Positions 1 through 8,022 are shown, numbered from the stretch's first letter. The stretch: DNA of 64,000 bases from MGBC163016 sp964631345 (GCA_964631345.1 CAZVWE010000001.1:310001-374000); one strand, 5' to 3'. Program-made: numbers and translations. Notes: a model not told the origin generated them from the sequence alone.

Positions 1-246
1 CATGAATGCAATCTGGAATACAGCAACCGCAATAAGCAATGTAATTCCAAGAGATGAAACCACACCCGAAAGCGAAGCGAGCATTGAGACTTCCAATGAC
101 GTATTAAAGAATATAAGCGCCACCGCAACAGTTACAACCCAACCTATAACAGCTGCCCAATGCGTCGGAACCTTGATCCATACAAGAAGAATAAACAAGA
201 CGATAATAGGCAGCAGCGCAAGCAGGGCTAATATTTCGACACTCAT
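1..246 (-). CDS. L-lactate/glycolate permease family protein (LctP-like), N-terminal part only
   Basis: This open frame enters from the left edge, so only the first 82 residues are visible. They begin MSVEILALLALLPIIVLFIL and form very hydrophobic helices, with the VPTHWAAVIGW stretch typical of the Lactate_perm family (inner-membrane proton symporters for lactate or glycolate). The ATG at 244-246 follows a strong AAAGGGGG ribosome site. It lies 70 bases downstream of the ferredoxin gene on the same strand and is probably in the same operon as the molybdopterin enzyme, so it may import that enzyme's substrate or export its product (inference). The family call rests on N-terminal sequence only. 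Confidence 0.75.
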   Translation of the reverse strand, partial: MSVEILALLALLPIIVLFILLVWIKVPTHWAAVIGWVVTVAVALIFFNTSLEVSMLASLSGVVSSLGITLLIAVAVFQIAFM

Positions 247-316
247 CAGACCCCCTTTCAAAAACTTGCTTCAATCCAAAAGTGGGCGACTAGGTTTTAG
301 CCGCCCACTGTGTGTT

Positions 317-670
317 TTATGGCAAATAAATTGCAGTCTTAGATCCAAGCTCAAGCATTCGCTTCGCTAAATCTTCAACTGGAGCAACTTCCATAACTAG
401 TGCCTGACAATCAATCACACACACTGGCTTTAAACCTTGATCGAGTCTGTCTTCGCAAAGATCGCAAAGGCTTGTAGGTACTGCGACATAATCAAATTCC
501 CACTTTGTGTGATCAGGGTCATCATCAATTTTGAAAGGCCCTATCTCGTTGAGTTTGATTCCCCACTCACCTAAAGGAATATCGTTCTTCTTGCGGCAAG
601 CAACTTCGCAGCTATGGCAACCAGTGCAGTATTGATAATTGATGAGCATGCCGTAACCTTCTTTGGCCAT
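317..670 (-). CDS. Small 4Fe-4S ferredoxin-type electron-transfer subunit of a molybdopterin oxidoreductase
   Basis: This is a 117-residue iron-sulfur protein. It has CTGCHSCEVAC near residues 16-26 and a second group CDLCEDRL...CVIDC near 69-88, eight cysteines in all, enough for two [4Fe-4S] clusters. It resembles a shortened DmsB/PhsB-type subunit; full-length relatives carry four clusters. There is no signal peptide, so it should work in the cytoplasm, passing electrons to or from the molybdopterin subunit encoded 27 bases upstream. The start is set by an AGGAGG site six bases or so before the ATG. Pairing of such a small ferredoxin with a catalytic subunit is known for Coriobacteriia enzymes such as the catechol dehydroxylases. 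The physiological partner is inferred from adjacency. Confidence 0.88.
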   Translation of the reverse strand: MAKEGYGMLINYQYCTGCHSCEVACRKKNDIPLGEWGIKLNEIGPFKIDDDPDHTKWEFDYVAVPTSLCDLCEDRLDQGLKPVCVIDCQALVMEVAPVEDLAKRMLELGSKTAIYLP

Positions 671-697
671 GTCTCCTCCTTTCGTAATATCAACTAA

Positions 698-2953
698 TTA
701 GTCATCAAGTGAATTCACCTTATAGACTTTGCAAATCACGTTCTTAAATGGAGCACCAAAGCCAAGTTTGCCCATATGATTGTGTGGAATGAGCGAGTCA
801 ACACTGGTCTTCCAAACACCAAAGAGATTTGGTTCTTCGCCATCTTGCTCTGGATACCACCAGCCGTGTTGTGCATGCACAACGCCTTCCATAATGGTGT
901 CTACAACTTTGACCCTAAGAACCGCACGGCCAAATGGATTCTCGATCGCTGCCCAGTCTCCTTCTTTAACGCCATATTTCTCAGCATCATTTGGATGGAT
1001 CTCAAGAATTGGATCTGGATCGATATCGCGAAGGGTTGGCATCTGGCGATGCTCTGAATGGAATGAACCCCACTTACGAGCACCGGTTGTAAGAATGAGC
1101 GGGTAAACCTCAGCAAGCTCCGGCTTAGAATACGGGCTGAAATGTGGCTCAATGTAGTAAGGCAGCGGATCCTCGCCAAAGATTTCATAAAGAGTTGAGT
1201 AGAGTTCAACCTTGCCCGTTGGAGTATCAAATCCAGGCTGTCCATCAGCGCGAAGCATTCCTTTTTCATACTTCTTATAAGTGTATCCAGGGAAGTAAAC
1301 GTTCTTTTCAACCAAGTCTTGGTAGCCAAATCCATAGAAGCGACCAAGCCAGTCATCATAGAAATCCTCAACGTTTGTCCAAGGCCATGCATCAGGATTC
1401 AACATTTTTCCCATGTCGATCATGATGTCGATGTCGCACTTGGTATCGTTTTCAGGAATCGCCTGTGTCATTGCACCGATAGAGCTCATATTACGGCCAA
1501 ACTGAGGCATAACCGCTCCACGTCTTTCCGCAACACATGAAACCGGAAGGAATAATTCACAAAGAGCCATAGCAGTTGGAGTCATTACATAGTCGTTTAC
1601 AACACCGAACTCAGTTTGCTCTTTGAGTTTCTCATACCAACGATGAGGTGCATGAGCTGATGTATTTGCTAGGAAGTTGGTGCCCCAATAATGAGCCATC
1701 TTAAATGTGTAGGGTTCACCAGTTTCAAGCGCATCCAGTACACGGTCAGACTGTGGATGCGTTTGTACTGCAGCATATCCTGGGAATTCACGAGCACCAA
1801 TGCGGTTTGCCCAAAGATCTTGGTCAACCTCAGCTGTTGAGTCTGTCCACCATTTGCCAAGAAGTGTTTCCTTTTCGCCAATTGTCATGCCACCAGGAAC
1901 ATCGATGTATCCACAGATTGCCGCAATTGAAAGTACAGCTTGGCCTGCTTGTACACCATTAGTTGAAGTATCGAATGCAAGACCCCATGCAATAGTGGAT
2001 GGACCATTTTTCGCAAATGCGCGAGCAGCTTCACGGATAACCGTAGGTGAGCACCAGCAAATCTCTCCTGCCCACTCAGGTGTTGTATCCTTCACGCGCT
2101 CTTTTAGTTGCTCAAAGCCGTGGCACCAATTCTCAACAAAGTCATGATCATATAAATCTTCATAGATGATAACGTTAAGGAATGCCATTGCGACTGCGCA
2201 GTCAGTACCTGGACGAAGCTGAATATTGTACTCAGCACGTGAGCCAAGCCATGTCACACGTGGGTCAATTGTAATAAGCTTCATGCCGCGCTTCATCATG
2301 TCAACAATTGCATGTCCATATAGTCCATCTGGGTTTGAAATCAAAGGATATTTACCCCAGACAATCATGTATTTCGGAAGCGTATAGTTCTCGTTGTCAT
2401 AACGATCAGGATAAAACGCCGCATAGTCAATTTCAGGGTATCCTGCACCCAAGATATAAAACGCGATTGCGCAGCGAGGTCCATAGCAAGAATAACCACT
2501 CATTGCAAAGACTTCACTTGGGCATTGATATGCTGCAAACGCTGCAGAATATGCAGAAAGAGTGCACTCACGACCAGTTCCTGCAAACAAAACGATGGCC
2601 TCGTTTCCGTATTTCTGCTGAATCTCCTTGGTCTTAGTTTCAAGGATTTCGTATGCCTCATCCCAAGTAATTTCTTCCCATTTATCAAGGCCTCTATCTT
2701 CACGAGCACGCTTCATAGGATGTGTAATACGATCAGGATGATAAATTGCCTCATCAAGGCACAAGGCGCGTGAGCAAACACGTCCTTGTGAGATAGGGTG
2801 TTCCTCGTCTCCCTCAATCCCGACAAGCTTTCCGTCAACAACATGTGCATAAAGGCCGCATCCTGCAGGATGACATCCTGGTGCAGACCAGCAACACGTA
2901 CGCACCCATTTGTCGTTTTCAGTGCTTAGGGCATCTGCTTGTTCTTTTCTCAT
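698..2953 (-). CDS. Cytoplasmic molybdopterin-dependent oxidoreductase (DMSO reductase superfamily, acetylene hydratase/dehydroxylase-like)
   Basis: This 751-residue protein is a catalytic molybdopterin (bis-MGD type) subunit. An N-terminal iron-sulfur motif is visible: CCWSAPGCHPAGC at residues 20-32, followed by RVCSR with Cys60. This WSxPGCH pattern is shared with acetylene hydratase and many Coriobacteriia dehydroxylase-like enzymes. The MopB core follows, and the C-terminal molybdopterin-dinucleotide-binding domain contains LILTTGARKWGSFHSEHRQ. Cys156 in SGYSCYGPR is a candidate metal ligand (inference from its position). There is no Tat signal, unlike exported DMSO reductases, so it probably acts in the cytoplasm with the adjacent ferredoxin. 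The ATG follows a GAGGAG site. The substrate cannot be deduced from the sequence; a reductive dehydroxylation or hydration is possible. Confidence 0.88.
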   Translation of the reverse strand: MRKEQADALSTENDKWVRTCCWSAPGCHPAGCGLYAHVVDGKLVGIEGDEEHPISQGRVCSRALCLDEAIYHPDRITHPMKRAREDRGLDKWEEITWDEAYEILETKTKEIQQKYGNEAIVLFAGTGRECTLSAYSAAFAAYQCPSEVFAMSGYSCYGPRCAIAFYILGAGYPEIDYAAFYPDRYDNENYTLPKYMIVWGKYPLISNPDGLYGHAIVDMMKRGMKLITIDPRVTWLGSRAEYNIQLRPGTDCAVAMAFLNVIIYEDLYDHDFVENWCHGFEQLKERVKDTTPEWAGEICWCSPTVIREAARAFAKNGPSTIAWGLAFDTSTNGVQAGQAVLSIAAICGYIDVPGGMTIGEKETLLGKWWTDSTAEVDQDLWANRIGAREFPGYAAVQTHPQSDRVLDALETGEPYTFKMAHYWGTNFLANTSAHAPHRWYEKLKEQTEFGVVNDYVMTPTAMALCELFLPVSCVAERRGAVMPQFGRNMSSIGAMTQAIPENDTKCDIDIMIDMGKMLNPDAWPWTNVEDFYDDWLGRFYGFGYQDLVEKNVYFPGYTYKKYEKGMLRADGQPGFDTPTGKVELYSTLYEIFGEDPLPYYIEPHFSPYSKPELAEVYPLILTTGARKWGSFHSEHRQMPTLRDIDPDPILEIHPNDAEKYGVKEGDWAAIENPFGRAVLRVKVVDTIMEGVVHAQHGWWYPEQDGEEPNLFGVWKTSVDSLIPHNHMGKLGFGAPFKNVICKVYKVNSLDD

Positions 2954-3072
2954 TTCTCTCCTCTCATTGCTCTCTCATTTCCCATATCCCGACGCGTTGG
3001 CATTTAGTACAAAAGGATTCTTAGGTTTGCAACGCTATATTCGTGCGCCTTCAAACCTTTAAAAGACTTCTC

Positions 3073-3315
3073 CTATGCCTTAGGCGTTGTGGGTGGTTTT
3101 GGTGCACCTGGAGCGCCAGGTGCAGATGGTTTTGCTGGAGCTCCTGGAGCACTAGGAGCAGCATTCGCGCCAGGTGCATTTGCAGCATCATCGTCTGCAA
3201 ACTCATGTCCACAATATGGACACTTCGGAGGAAGAAATCCTCCTACAGCATTAACTGTTCCATCGCACTCAGGACATGTGCGGCTTTGTGCAGCCTCTGC
3301 GGGTCTAAAACACAT
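3073..3315 (-). CDS. Small zinc-ribbon protein with Ala/Pro/Gly-rich tail (MCFRP family)
   Basis: This is an 80-residue protein starting MCFRPAEAAQ. It has CPEC at about residues 14-17 and CPYC at about 32-35, a four-cysteine zinc ribbon, followed by a low-complexity tail of APGAPxKP-type repeats. I set the start at the ATG at 3313-3315, because a GGGGAGG ribosome site lies just upstream; a longer frame to 3357 has no such site. Similar proteins sit next to molybdopterin oxidoreductases in other Coriobacteriia (recalled, not searched). It is the first gene of the minus-strand cluster, divergent from the PucR-type regulator. Its function is unknown; metal binding or protein contact is plausible. 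Two plus-strand frames over it are shadows. Confidence 0.75.
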   Translation of the reverse strand: MCFRPAEAAQSRTCPECDGTVNAVGGFLPPKCPYCGHEFADDDAANAPGANAAPSAPGAPAKPSAPGAPGAPKPPTTPKA

Positions 3316-3450
3316 AGATCCTCCCCTCTGTTTTGTCGGTTGTGAATGAATCAGCAATTAGGAACATCAAATAAATTGCTTTTAATCCGGATGTGGATAT
3401 TTAAAAGCGAATGGCGAAGGCGTTCTATGGCTTCAAGATGTGAAATAAAA

Positions 3451-3473
3451 ATCAAATTTGATACATTTTGTAT
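3451..3473. promoter_or_regulatory. Two abutting inverted repeats in the divergent regulator/oxidoreductase intergenic region
   Basis: The perfect 12-bp palindrome ATCAAATTTGAT (3451-3462) overlaps by two bases the inverted repeat ATACA-ttt-TGTAT (3461-3473). They lie about 65 bp before the regulator start in the 222-bp region between the divergent genes. The position suits an operator for the adjacent PucR-type regulator. Binding is inferred only from symmetry and position. Confidence 0.4.
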
Positions 3474-3537
3474 AAAGAGTTTCTAATAACCCCTGTGTAC
3501 CATTTGTTGATGTCATTGCAAGGAGAGAGGGGGCTCC

Positions 3538-5133
3538 ATGCGTTTGAACATGATCATACTTGCACACTACTTGCAAGAATCGGTAATGGCTGCATCTATA
3601 AGGTCAGAGCCAACTGACACAACACTTAGTCATGCAGAGCTTTATGACGAATCCCTCAAGCTTTTATCGGATGTTGTATATATTGTTGAAGATAGCGAAA
3701 AGATTCCGTCACCAAGTACTAGAGGAGTAACACTTCGCTTAGTTTTACTAGGAGATGCTCCCCCTGATATTTCCGAACGCCAAGATATCGAGTATCTCCA
3801 GTTGAGGCCTGAGAAACCCGCAAAGATTCTAGATGTTATCCAAAGAATATTTCGCAAGTATTCACATTGGGAAGAAACGCTTCAAAACCTATTAATGAAC
3901 AAATGCCTCGTCAATGATTTACTTGATGCATCAATGGGCGTCTTTCAATCTAACATTCTTGTACACGATAGAGACTTAAACACTATTGCCTACAAAATTC
4001 ACTCAACTAGCGCAGACGACTCCCCTCTAACTGCACTATCTATAGATGAACCGCTAAGCCCAATTGTTGCCGAAACTTTTAGCCACACAGTTAAAGCAAA
4101 CAGCCCTAAGGAAGATCCTTTCAGTATTCAAGGTCCTCATTTTTGGATTTCTGCAAATGGGCCTTTATGCCTAAACATGAACATCTTCCATGATGGAGCA
4201 TTTATTGCACGTGTAGTACTAACCACTTTAGATAAAACAGCAGAACCGACCACAAGAGACGTTGTCCCATTTTTAACCCTTTGTACATATATTGAATCGA
4301 CCATGTCTTTGCACTACGCAAATCTTCTTGAAGAAAGCGAGGACGCGTTTGCTCGTATGATTCATAATTTGTTTTTACAAAAAAGCGTAAACGAACAAGA
4401 GTTGCACGGCATTACCTCATCACTTGGATGGGATCATTGGAATGATGAATACTTGCTCCTAGCAATAGAGATGAGTGCTTTTTCCTCTAGGCAATTGAGT
4501 AGCTCATATCCTTTGCTTTCAATTCTTGCTAGATCAACCGAAATGCTAAAAAGCCTTAAAACTATCGTTTTCGATAACAGGGGATATCTACTTGTTAATA
4601 TGACCAAATGTAACTTGGATAAAGATTCTGTACGGCAATTATTAGCCAGAATCGCAAAAGAAACAGGATGCTATTTTTGCGCAGGTAGAAGCATCAAAGG
4701 ACTGCGCCATCTACATCAAGCATTTGAAGAATCCGGTGTGGTGCTTGAGCTATCAAGTGCCGCGCGAAGCATCAATAATGCCCCACCAATCTTAGATTTA
4801 GATTTTGTATCATCAGAAATAATTACATCTTCAATATCTAAAATGGTGTCACCTTTATCATTTTGCCCTGCAGAACTTATGGAAGTCATCCACTACGACA
4901 ATAAGCATCACTCAGAGATTTATAAAACAATACGCACATATATAGAAAGTAACTGCTCTCCTTCAAAAAGTGCAAAGGAATTATTTGTACAACGAAGCAC
5001 TTTTCTATATAGATTGCGAAAAGGGCAAGAACTTTTGAAAATGGATTTAGAAGACCCTGATGTGCAATTACGTCTTCGACTTTGTTTCAAACTTTTAGAC
5101 ACCTTAACAGAGCGAAAGTTCCGCACGATCTAG
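3538..5133 (+). CDS. PucR/CdaR-family transcriptional regulator
   Basis: This 531-residue regulator ends in a PucR-type helix-turn-helix: residues 480-525 include SAKELFVQRSTFLYRLRKG, the usual family signature where a C-terminal HTH recognises DNA. The N-terminal 100 residues resemble the PucR purine-catabolism N-domain, and the middle is a divergent GAF/CdaR-like sensing region. The ATG follows GGAGAGAGG at 3522-3530. It is transcribed away from the zinc-ribbon/molybdopterin enzyme/ferredoxin/permease cluster, and the inverted repeats between them make it the likely regulator of that cluster. Family members often sense small aromatic or purine-derived ligands; the ligand here is unknown. 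The gene ends six bases before the convergent purF-like gene. Confidence 0.82.
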   Translation: MRLNMIILAHYLQESVMAASIRSEPTDTTLSHAELYDESLKLLSDVVYIVEDSEKIPSPSTRGVTLRLVLLGDAPPDISERQDIEYLQLRPEKPAKILDVIQRIFRKYSHWEETLQNLLMNKCLVNDLLDASMGVFQSNILVHDRDLNTIAYKIHSTSADDSPLTALSIDEPLSPIVAETFSHTVKANSPKEDPFSIQGPHFWISANGPLCLNMNIFHDGAFIARVVLTTLDKTAEPTTRDVVPFLTLCTYIESTMSLHYANLLEESEDAFARMIHNLFLQKSVNEQELHGITSSLGWDHWNDEYLLLAIEMSAFSSRQLSSSYPLLSILARSTEMLKSLKTIVFDNRGYLLVNMTKCNLDKDSVRQLLARIAKETGCYFCAGRSIKGLRHLHQAFEESGVVLELSSAARSINNAPPILDLDFVSSEIITSSISKMVSPLSFCPAELMEVIHYDNKHHSEIYKTIRTYIESNCSPSKSAKELFVQRSTFLYRLRKGQELLKMDLEDPDVQLRLRLCFKLLDTLTERKFRTI

Positions 5134-5139
5134 AATTGT

Positions 5140-6564
5140 CTACTCTTTCCCTGTCCAGCAATAAGTACAAACTTTCTCGGGATCAATGCCTATTGCCTCA
5201 AACATTCCAGAAAGCGACTGGTATCCAAGTGAGTCAAATCCCATCTGCTCGCATATTGTGCGCAGCATGCACTTTCCACGCTCCGTTGAGCTGTCAGCAT
5301 ACTCATCTAAGTGTTTCTGACCCTCGTCGCCTTCGAGTTCTTGAACAACACGCCTTGCGAGCAAGTCCATCTCTGATTTACTCGATGAAAAACTCAAGTA
5401 CTTACAGCTGTACATTAAAGGTGGGCAGGCGCTGCGCATATGAACTTCTTCCGCTCCACAGTTATACAAGAAATCAACCGTTTCACGTAATTGGGTTCCG
5501 CGCACAATCGAATCGTCCACAAACAAAAGCTTCTTGCCAGTAATTAACTCTGGAATATGAATCTGCTTCATCTTAGCGACATGATTGCGAACGTTTTGGT
5601 TAGTTGGCATAAACGAACGCGCCCATGTAGGGGTGTATTTTATGAATGGGCGTGCAAATGTTTGTCCACACCCTTGAGAATAACCTATTGCATGCGGAAC
5701 TCCTGAATCAGGCACACCTGCTACAAAATCTACCTCAGGAACTCCACCTGCAAGCGCTTCATCGCGCGCCATAATTGCACCATTTTTGTAGCGCATGACC
5801 TCAACATTTACACCTTCATAGTTGGAATTGGGATATCCGTAATACACCCAAAGAAACGCACAGATGCGCATCTTGTCCCCTGCAGGAGCAATGGTTTCAA
5901 ACCCATCCGCATCAACACGAACGATCTCGCCAGGACCTAATTCATAAGCATCAATATAGCCAAGCTTGTGATACGCGAAAGACTCAAACGAAATGCAATA
6001 TCCATCCTCATCACGACCGATCAAAATTGGAAGACGCCCTACAGCATCTCGTGCAGCAATAATTGATCCATCTCGTTGCATGATAAGCAACGTCAAGGAA
6101 CCATCAATTTTGGATTGCGCATACTTGATGCCCTCGACCAGACTTTCGCGCTGATTGATCAAAGCCGCTACAAGCTCAGTTGTATTCACCTTGCCAGAGC
6201 TCATAGCCATGAATTGCTTTTCGCCACATGAGAAGAATTCCTCGACTAATACATCAGCATTATTAATGACTCCAACTGTGGTTATAGCAAATGTTCCTAG
6301 ATGTGAACGCACAATTAAAGGCTGTGGGTCGGTATCGGAAATACAGCCTATGCCACTGTTTCCGTGAAAGGCGTCAAGCTCTGTTTCAAAACGCGACCTA
6401 AATGGGATGTTCTCTATCGAGTGAATTTCACGTTGAAAGCCATCTTTTCCATCCACAAAGGCAAGACCTGCACTTTTGGTTCCAAGATGTGAGTGATAGT
6501 CAACACCAAAAAACACATCCAGTACTACATCTTTATGAGATGCTGCTCCAAAAAATCCGCCCAC
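5140..6564 (-). CDS. PurF paralogue (amidophosphoribosyltransferase-like) lacking the N-terminal catalytic cysteine
   Basis: This 474-residue protein has the PurF architecture: an Ntn-type glutaminase domain (about residues 1-235) followed by a type I phosphoribosyltransferase domain with the PRPP loop LLFVDDSIVRGTQL at 346-359. Normal PurF starts MCG, where Cys is the glutamine-hydrolysing nucleophile after Met removal. Here translation starts at GTG, with AGGAGG a few bases upstream, and reads MGGFFGAAS, so Gly replaces Cys. The glutaminase is therefore probably inactive; the enzyme may use ammonia or have a regulatory or related role. MGGFFG-type paralogues also occur in Clostridia (from memory). 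It may coexist with a true PurF outside the window. It stands alone, downstream of the rpsI terminator. Confidence 0.85.
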   Translation of the reverse strand: MGGFFGAASHKDVVLDVFFGVDYHSHLGTKSAGLAFVDGKDGFQREIHSIENIPFRSRFETELDAFHGNSGIGCISDTDPQPLIVRSHLGTFAITTVGVINNADVLVEEFFSCGEKQFMAMSSGKVNTTELVAALINQRESLVEGIKYAQSKIDGSLTLLIMQRDGSIIAARDAVGRLPILIGRDEDGYCISFESFAYHKLGYIDAYELGPGEIVRVDADGFETIAPAGDKMRICAFLWVYYGYPNSNYEGVNVEVMRYKNGAIMARDEALAGGVPEVDFVAGVPDSGVPHAIGYSQGCGQTFARPFIKYTPTWARSFMPTNQNVRNHVAKMKQIHIPELITGKKLLFVDDSIVRGTQLRETVDFLYNCGAEEVHMRSACPPLMYSCKYLSFSSSKSEMDLLARRVVQELEGDEGQKHLDEYADSSTERGKCMLRTICEQMGFDSLGYQSLSGMFEAIGIDPEKVCTYCWTGKE

Positions 6565-6681
6565 AATACCTCCTAGATTTAAGGCCTAATCTTTCGATTT
6601 AGCTGCCTTTAGAAAGTATAGTGTCGAATGATTGCGTAAATGTTTCTTTTCCAGCCTTTTCCGTCAGGGGAAACAGATTAG

Positions 6682-6748
6682 GCGTGCTATACCCTCGATA
6701 ACAACACGTCATCCCCTCGATCAAAGCGTGCCTTACCCTCGATAACAA
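6682..6748. repeat. Degenerate direct repeats before the purF-like gene
   Basis: A 23-bp sequence GCGTGC-NN-TACCCTCGATAACAA occurs at 6682-6704 and again at 6726-6748, differing only in the two bases shown as NN. A weaker third version (CGTCATCCCCTCGATCAA, 6707-6724) lies between them. On the minus strand they sit between the rpsI terminator and the purF-like start, so they could be operator sites for that gene. Function is unproven. Confidence 0.5.
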
Positions 6749-6773
6749 AAAAGGGGCGGAGTATTTCCGCCCC
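6747..6773 (-). terminator. Intrinsic terminator after rplM-rpsI
   Basis: A perfect 8-bp stem, GGGGCGGA (6753-6760) and TCCGCCCC (6766-6773), closes a five-base loop. On the minus strand it is followed by a run of six T (6747-6752). It lies 57 bp past the rpsI stop codon. Confidence 0.9.
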
Positions 6774-6829
6774 AACTGCTCGAATATAAATGCGCTCGAT
6801 ATATTTGACCCGCATCCAGTCCGCTCGAT

Positions 6830-7237
6830 TTAACGCTTTGAGAACTGTGGACGCTTGCGAGCTTTCTTCAGGCCATACTTCTTGCGCTCCACCATACGAG
6901 AGTCACGAGTAAGGTATCCAGCCTTCTTTAAGTCTGCGCGATAATCTCCTGCTTCAAGTAAAGCACGTGCAATTCCAAGACGAAGAGCACCTGCTTGACC
7001 TGAAATTCCACCACCATCAATGCGAGCAATCACATCGAAATGTCCAGTGGTATCAGTCACCTTAAAAGGCATAAGCGCGCCTGCAAGCTGGCCTGCGCGA
7101 GTGAAGTATTCGCTGCCTTCACGTCCGTTGATGGTAACTTTTCCAGTTCCCGGAACAAGACGAACGCGAGCGATAGAGGTCTTGCGGCGACCAGTGCCGT
7201 AATACAATGCCTCGGTTTTAGTCTTTGCCTCAGCCAT
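6830..7237 (-). CDS. rpsI: 30S ribosomal protein S9
   Basis: This 135-residue protein is ribosomal protein S9 of the small subunit. The N-terminal YYGTGRRKTSIARVRLVPG and the C-terminal tail KKYGLKKARKRPQFSKR, which reaches into the P site of the ribosome, are both diagnostic. The start is taken at the ATG at 7235-7237, giving MAEAKTK, because a GGGAGAATAAC ribosome site lies in the end of rplM; a six-residue upstream extension would overlap rplM. It is co-transcribed with rplM (one-base gap), the usual L13-S9 order, and ends before a strong terminator. Length is normal for the family. Confidence 0.97.
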   Translation of the reverse strand: MAEAKTKTEALYYGTGRRKTSIARVRLVPGTGKVTINGREGSEYFTRAGQLAGALMPFKVTDTTGHFDVIARIDGGGISGQAGALRLGIARALLEAGDYRADLKKAGYLTRDSRMVERKKYGLKKARKRPQFSKR

Positions 7238-7238
7238 G

Positions 7239-7673
7239 TTATTCTCCCATCTCAATTACTTGCGGCTTTTGGCTTGCGTGTGGATGATCTGGTCCTGCAT
7301 AGACCTTGAGTTTCAATCCTTGCGCACGTCCAAGAGTGGTCTTCGGGAGCATTCCTTTAACTGCATGTTCAATCACACGCTCAGGATGCTTTGCCAAAGC
7401 TTCCTCAAATGTCTCAGACTTAAGTCCACCTGGATGGCCGCTGTGACGGAAGTATTCCTTGTTCTGAGCTTTGTTGCCGGTAACGCGAATCTTTTCCGCA
7501 TTCACGATAATTACGAAGTCTCCCACATCAACATGAGGAGTGTACTGAGGCTTCGTCTTTCCGCGAAGAATCTGCGCTGCTTTGCTTGCCACGCGACCGA
7601 GAACCTGATCGGTTGCATCAATCACATACCAATTGCGCTGAACCTCGCCTGGCTTTGCACTGTAGGTCTTCAC
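7239..7673 (-). CDS. rplM: 50S ribosomal protein L13
   Basis: This 144-residue protein is ribosomal protein L13 of the large subunit. It shows NWYVIDATDQVLGRVAS near the N-terminus, HVDVGDFVIIVNAEKI in the middle, and the conserved AVKGMLPKTTLGR. The start codon is GTG (7671-7673) after an AGAAGGA site. It is the first gene of the rplM-rpsI operon and is preceded by a structured leader, so autoregulation by a ribosomal protein is possible. Length is normal. Confidence 0.97.
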   Translation of the reverse strand: MKTYSAKPGEVQRNWYVIDATDQVLGRVASKAAQILRGKTKPQYTPHVDVGDFVIIVNAEKIRVTGNKAQNKEYFRHSGHPGGLKSETFEEALAKHPERVIEHAVKGMLPKTTLGRAQGLKLKVYAGPDHPHASQKPQVIEMGE

Positions 7674-7693
7674 TTCTTCTTCTTTCCTTCTAT

Positions 7694-7742
7694 ACGGACG
7701 CCGGTTGAAGCACTTGCAGAATGTTTCTGCAAGACCGTCGTA
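7694..7742 (-). promoter_or_regulatory. Structured 5' leader hairpin of the rplM-rpsI operon
   Basis: On the minus strand a perfect 8-bp hairpin, CTTGCAGA-loop-TCTGCAAG (7713-7733, five-base loop), lies about 40 bases before the L13 start. Flanking bases extend it with bulges (TACG pairing with CGTA at the outer ends). Leaders ahead of L13 are known to bind ribosomal proteins in several phyla; membership of a known class is not shown here. Confidence 0.5.
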
Positions 7743-7931
7743 CCGAATTTGTTAGTTTTCAAAAGTGCGGATGCGATTTGCGGCTTCCTACACCGCTTAC
7801 AAACGTCCGGCCTGGACTCCATCGGTTTGCATTTAACCCATTGCCGCTGTACGGGGCTTTTGAAAGTAACTTTTGAATTGTATTTGAAAGAAAGCGCCCA
7901 TGCAAGGCAAAAATGCAATTTAAGTCGATAA

Positions 7932-7969
7932 ATCACTCAAGCAAAACACAATCGCTCAAGCAAAACACA
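7932..7969. repeat. 19-bp tandem repeat (two copies) in the rplM/acpP divergent region
   Basis: ATCACTCAAGCAAAACACA (7932-7950) is followed directly by ATCGCTCAAGCAAAACACA (7951-7969), with one mismatch. It lies in the 414-bp region between the divergently transcribed ribosomal and fatty-acid operons. Besides this repeat, that region holds the L13 leader hairpin and a candidate acpP promoter; I see no gene. The repeat could be a regulator site for either operon. Confidence 0.5.
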
Positions 7970-8022
7970 TGCGCCGCATTCCGATAGATAAGAATAGATA
8001 TATATGTGCGCTATCTTTGCAA

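Noticed and set aside
3043..3349. Two plus-strand glycine/alanine/serine-rich frames
   Set aside because: They mirror the Ala/Pro-rich tail of the zinc-ribbon protein, which has conserved cysteines and a ribosome site.
5082..5543. 153-residue plus-strand frame downstream of pucR
   Set aside because: It lies antisense to the purF-like gene, has no ribosome site of note and no family resemblance.
7236..7931. 231-residue plus-strand frame across rplM
   Set aside because: It is antisense to rplM and its leader, shows no recognisable domain, and the minus-strand genes are certain.
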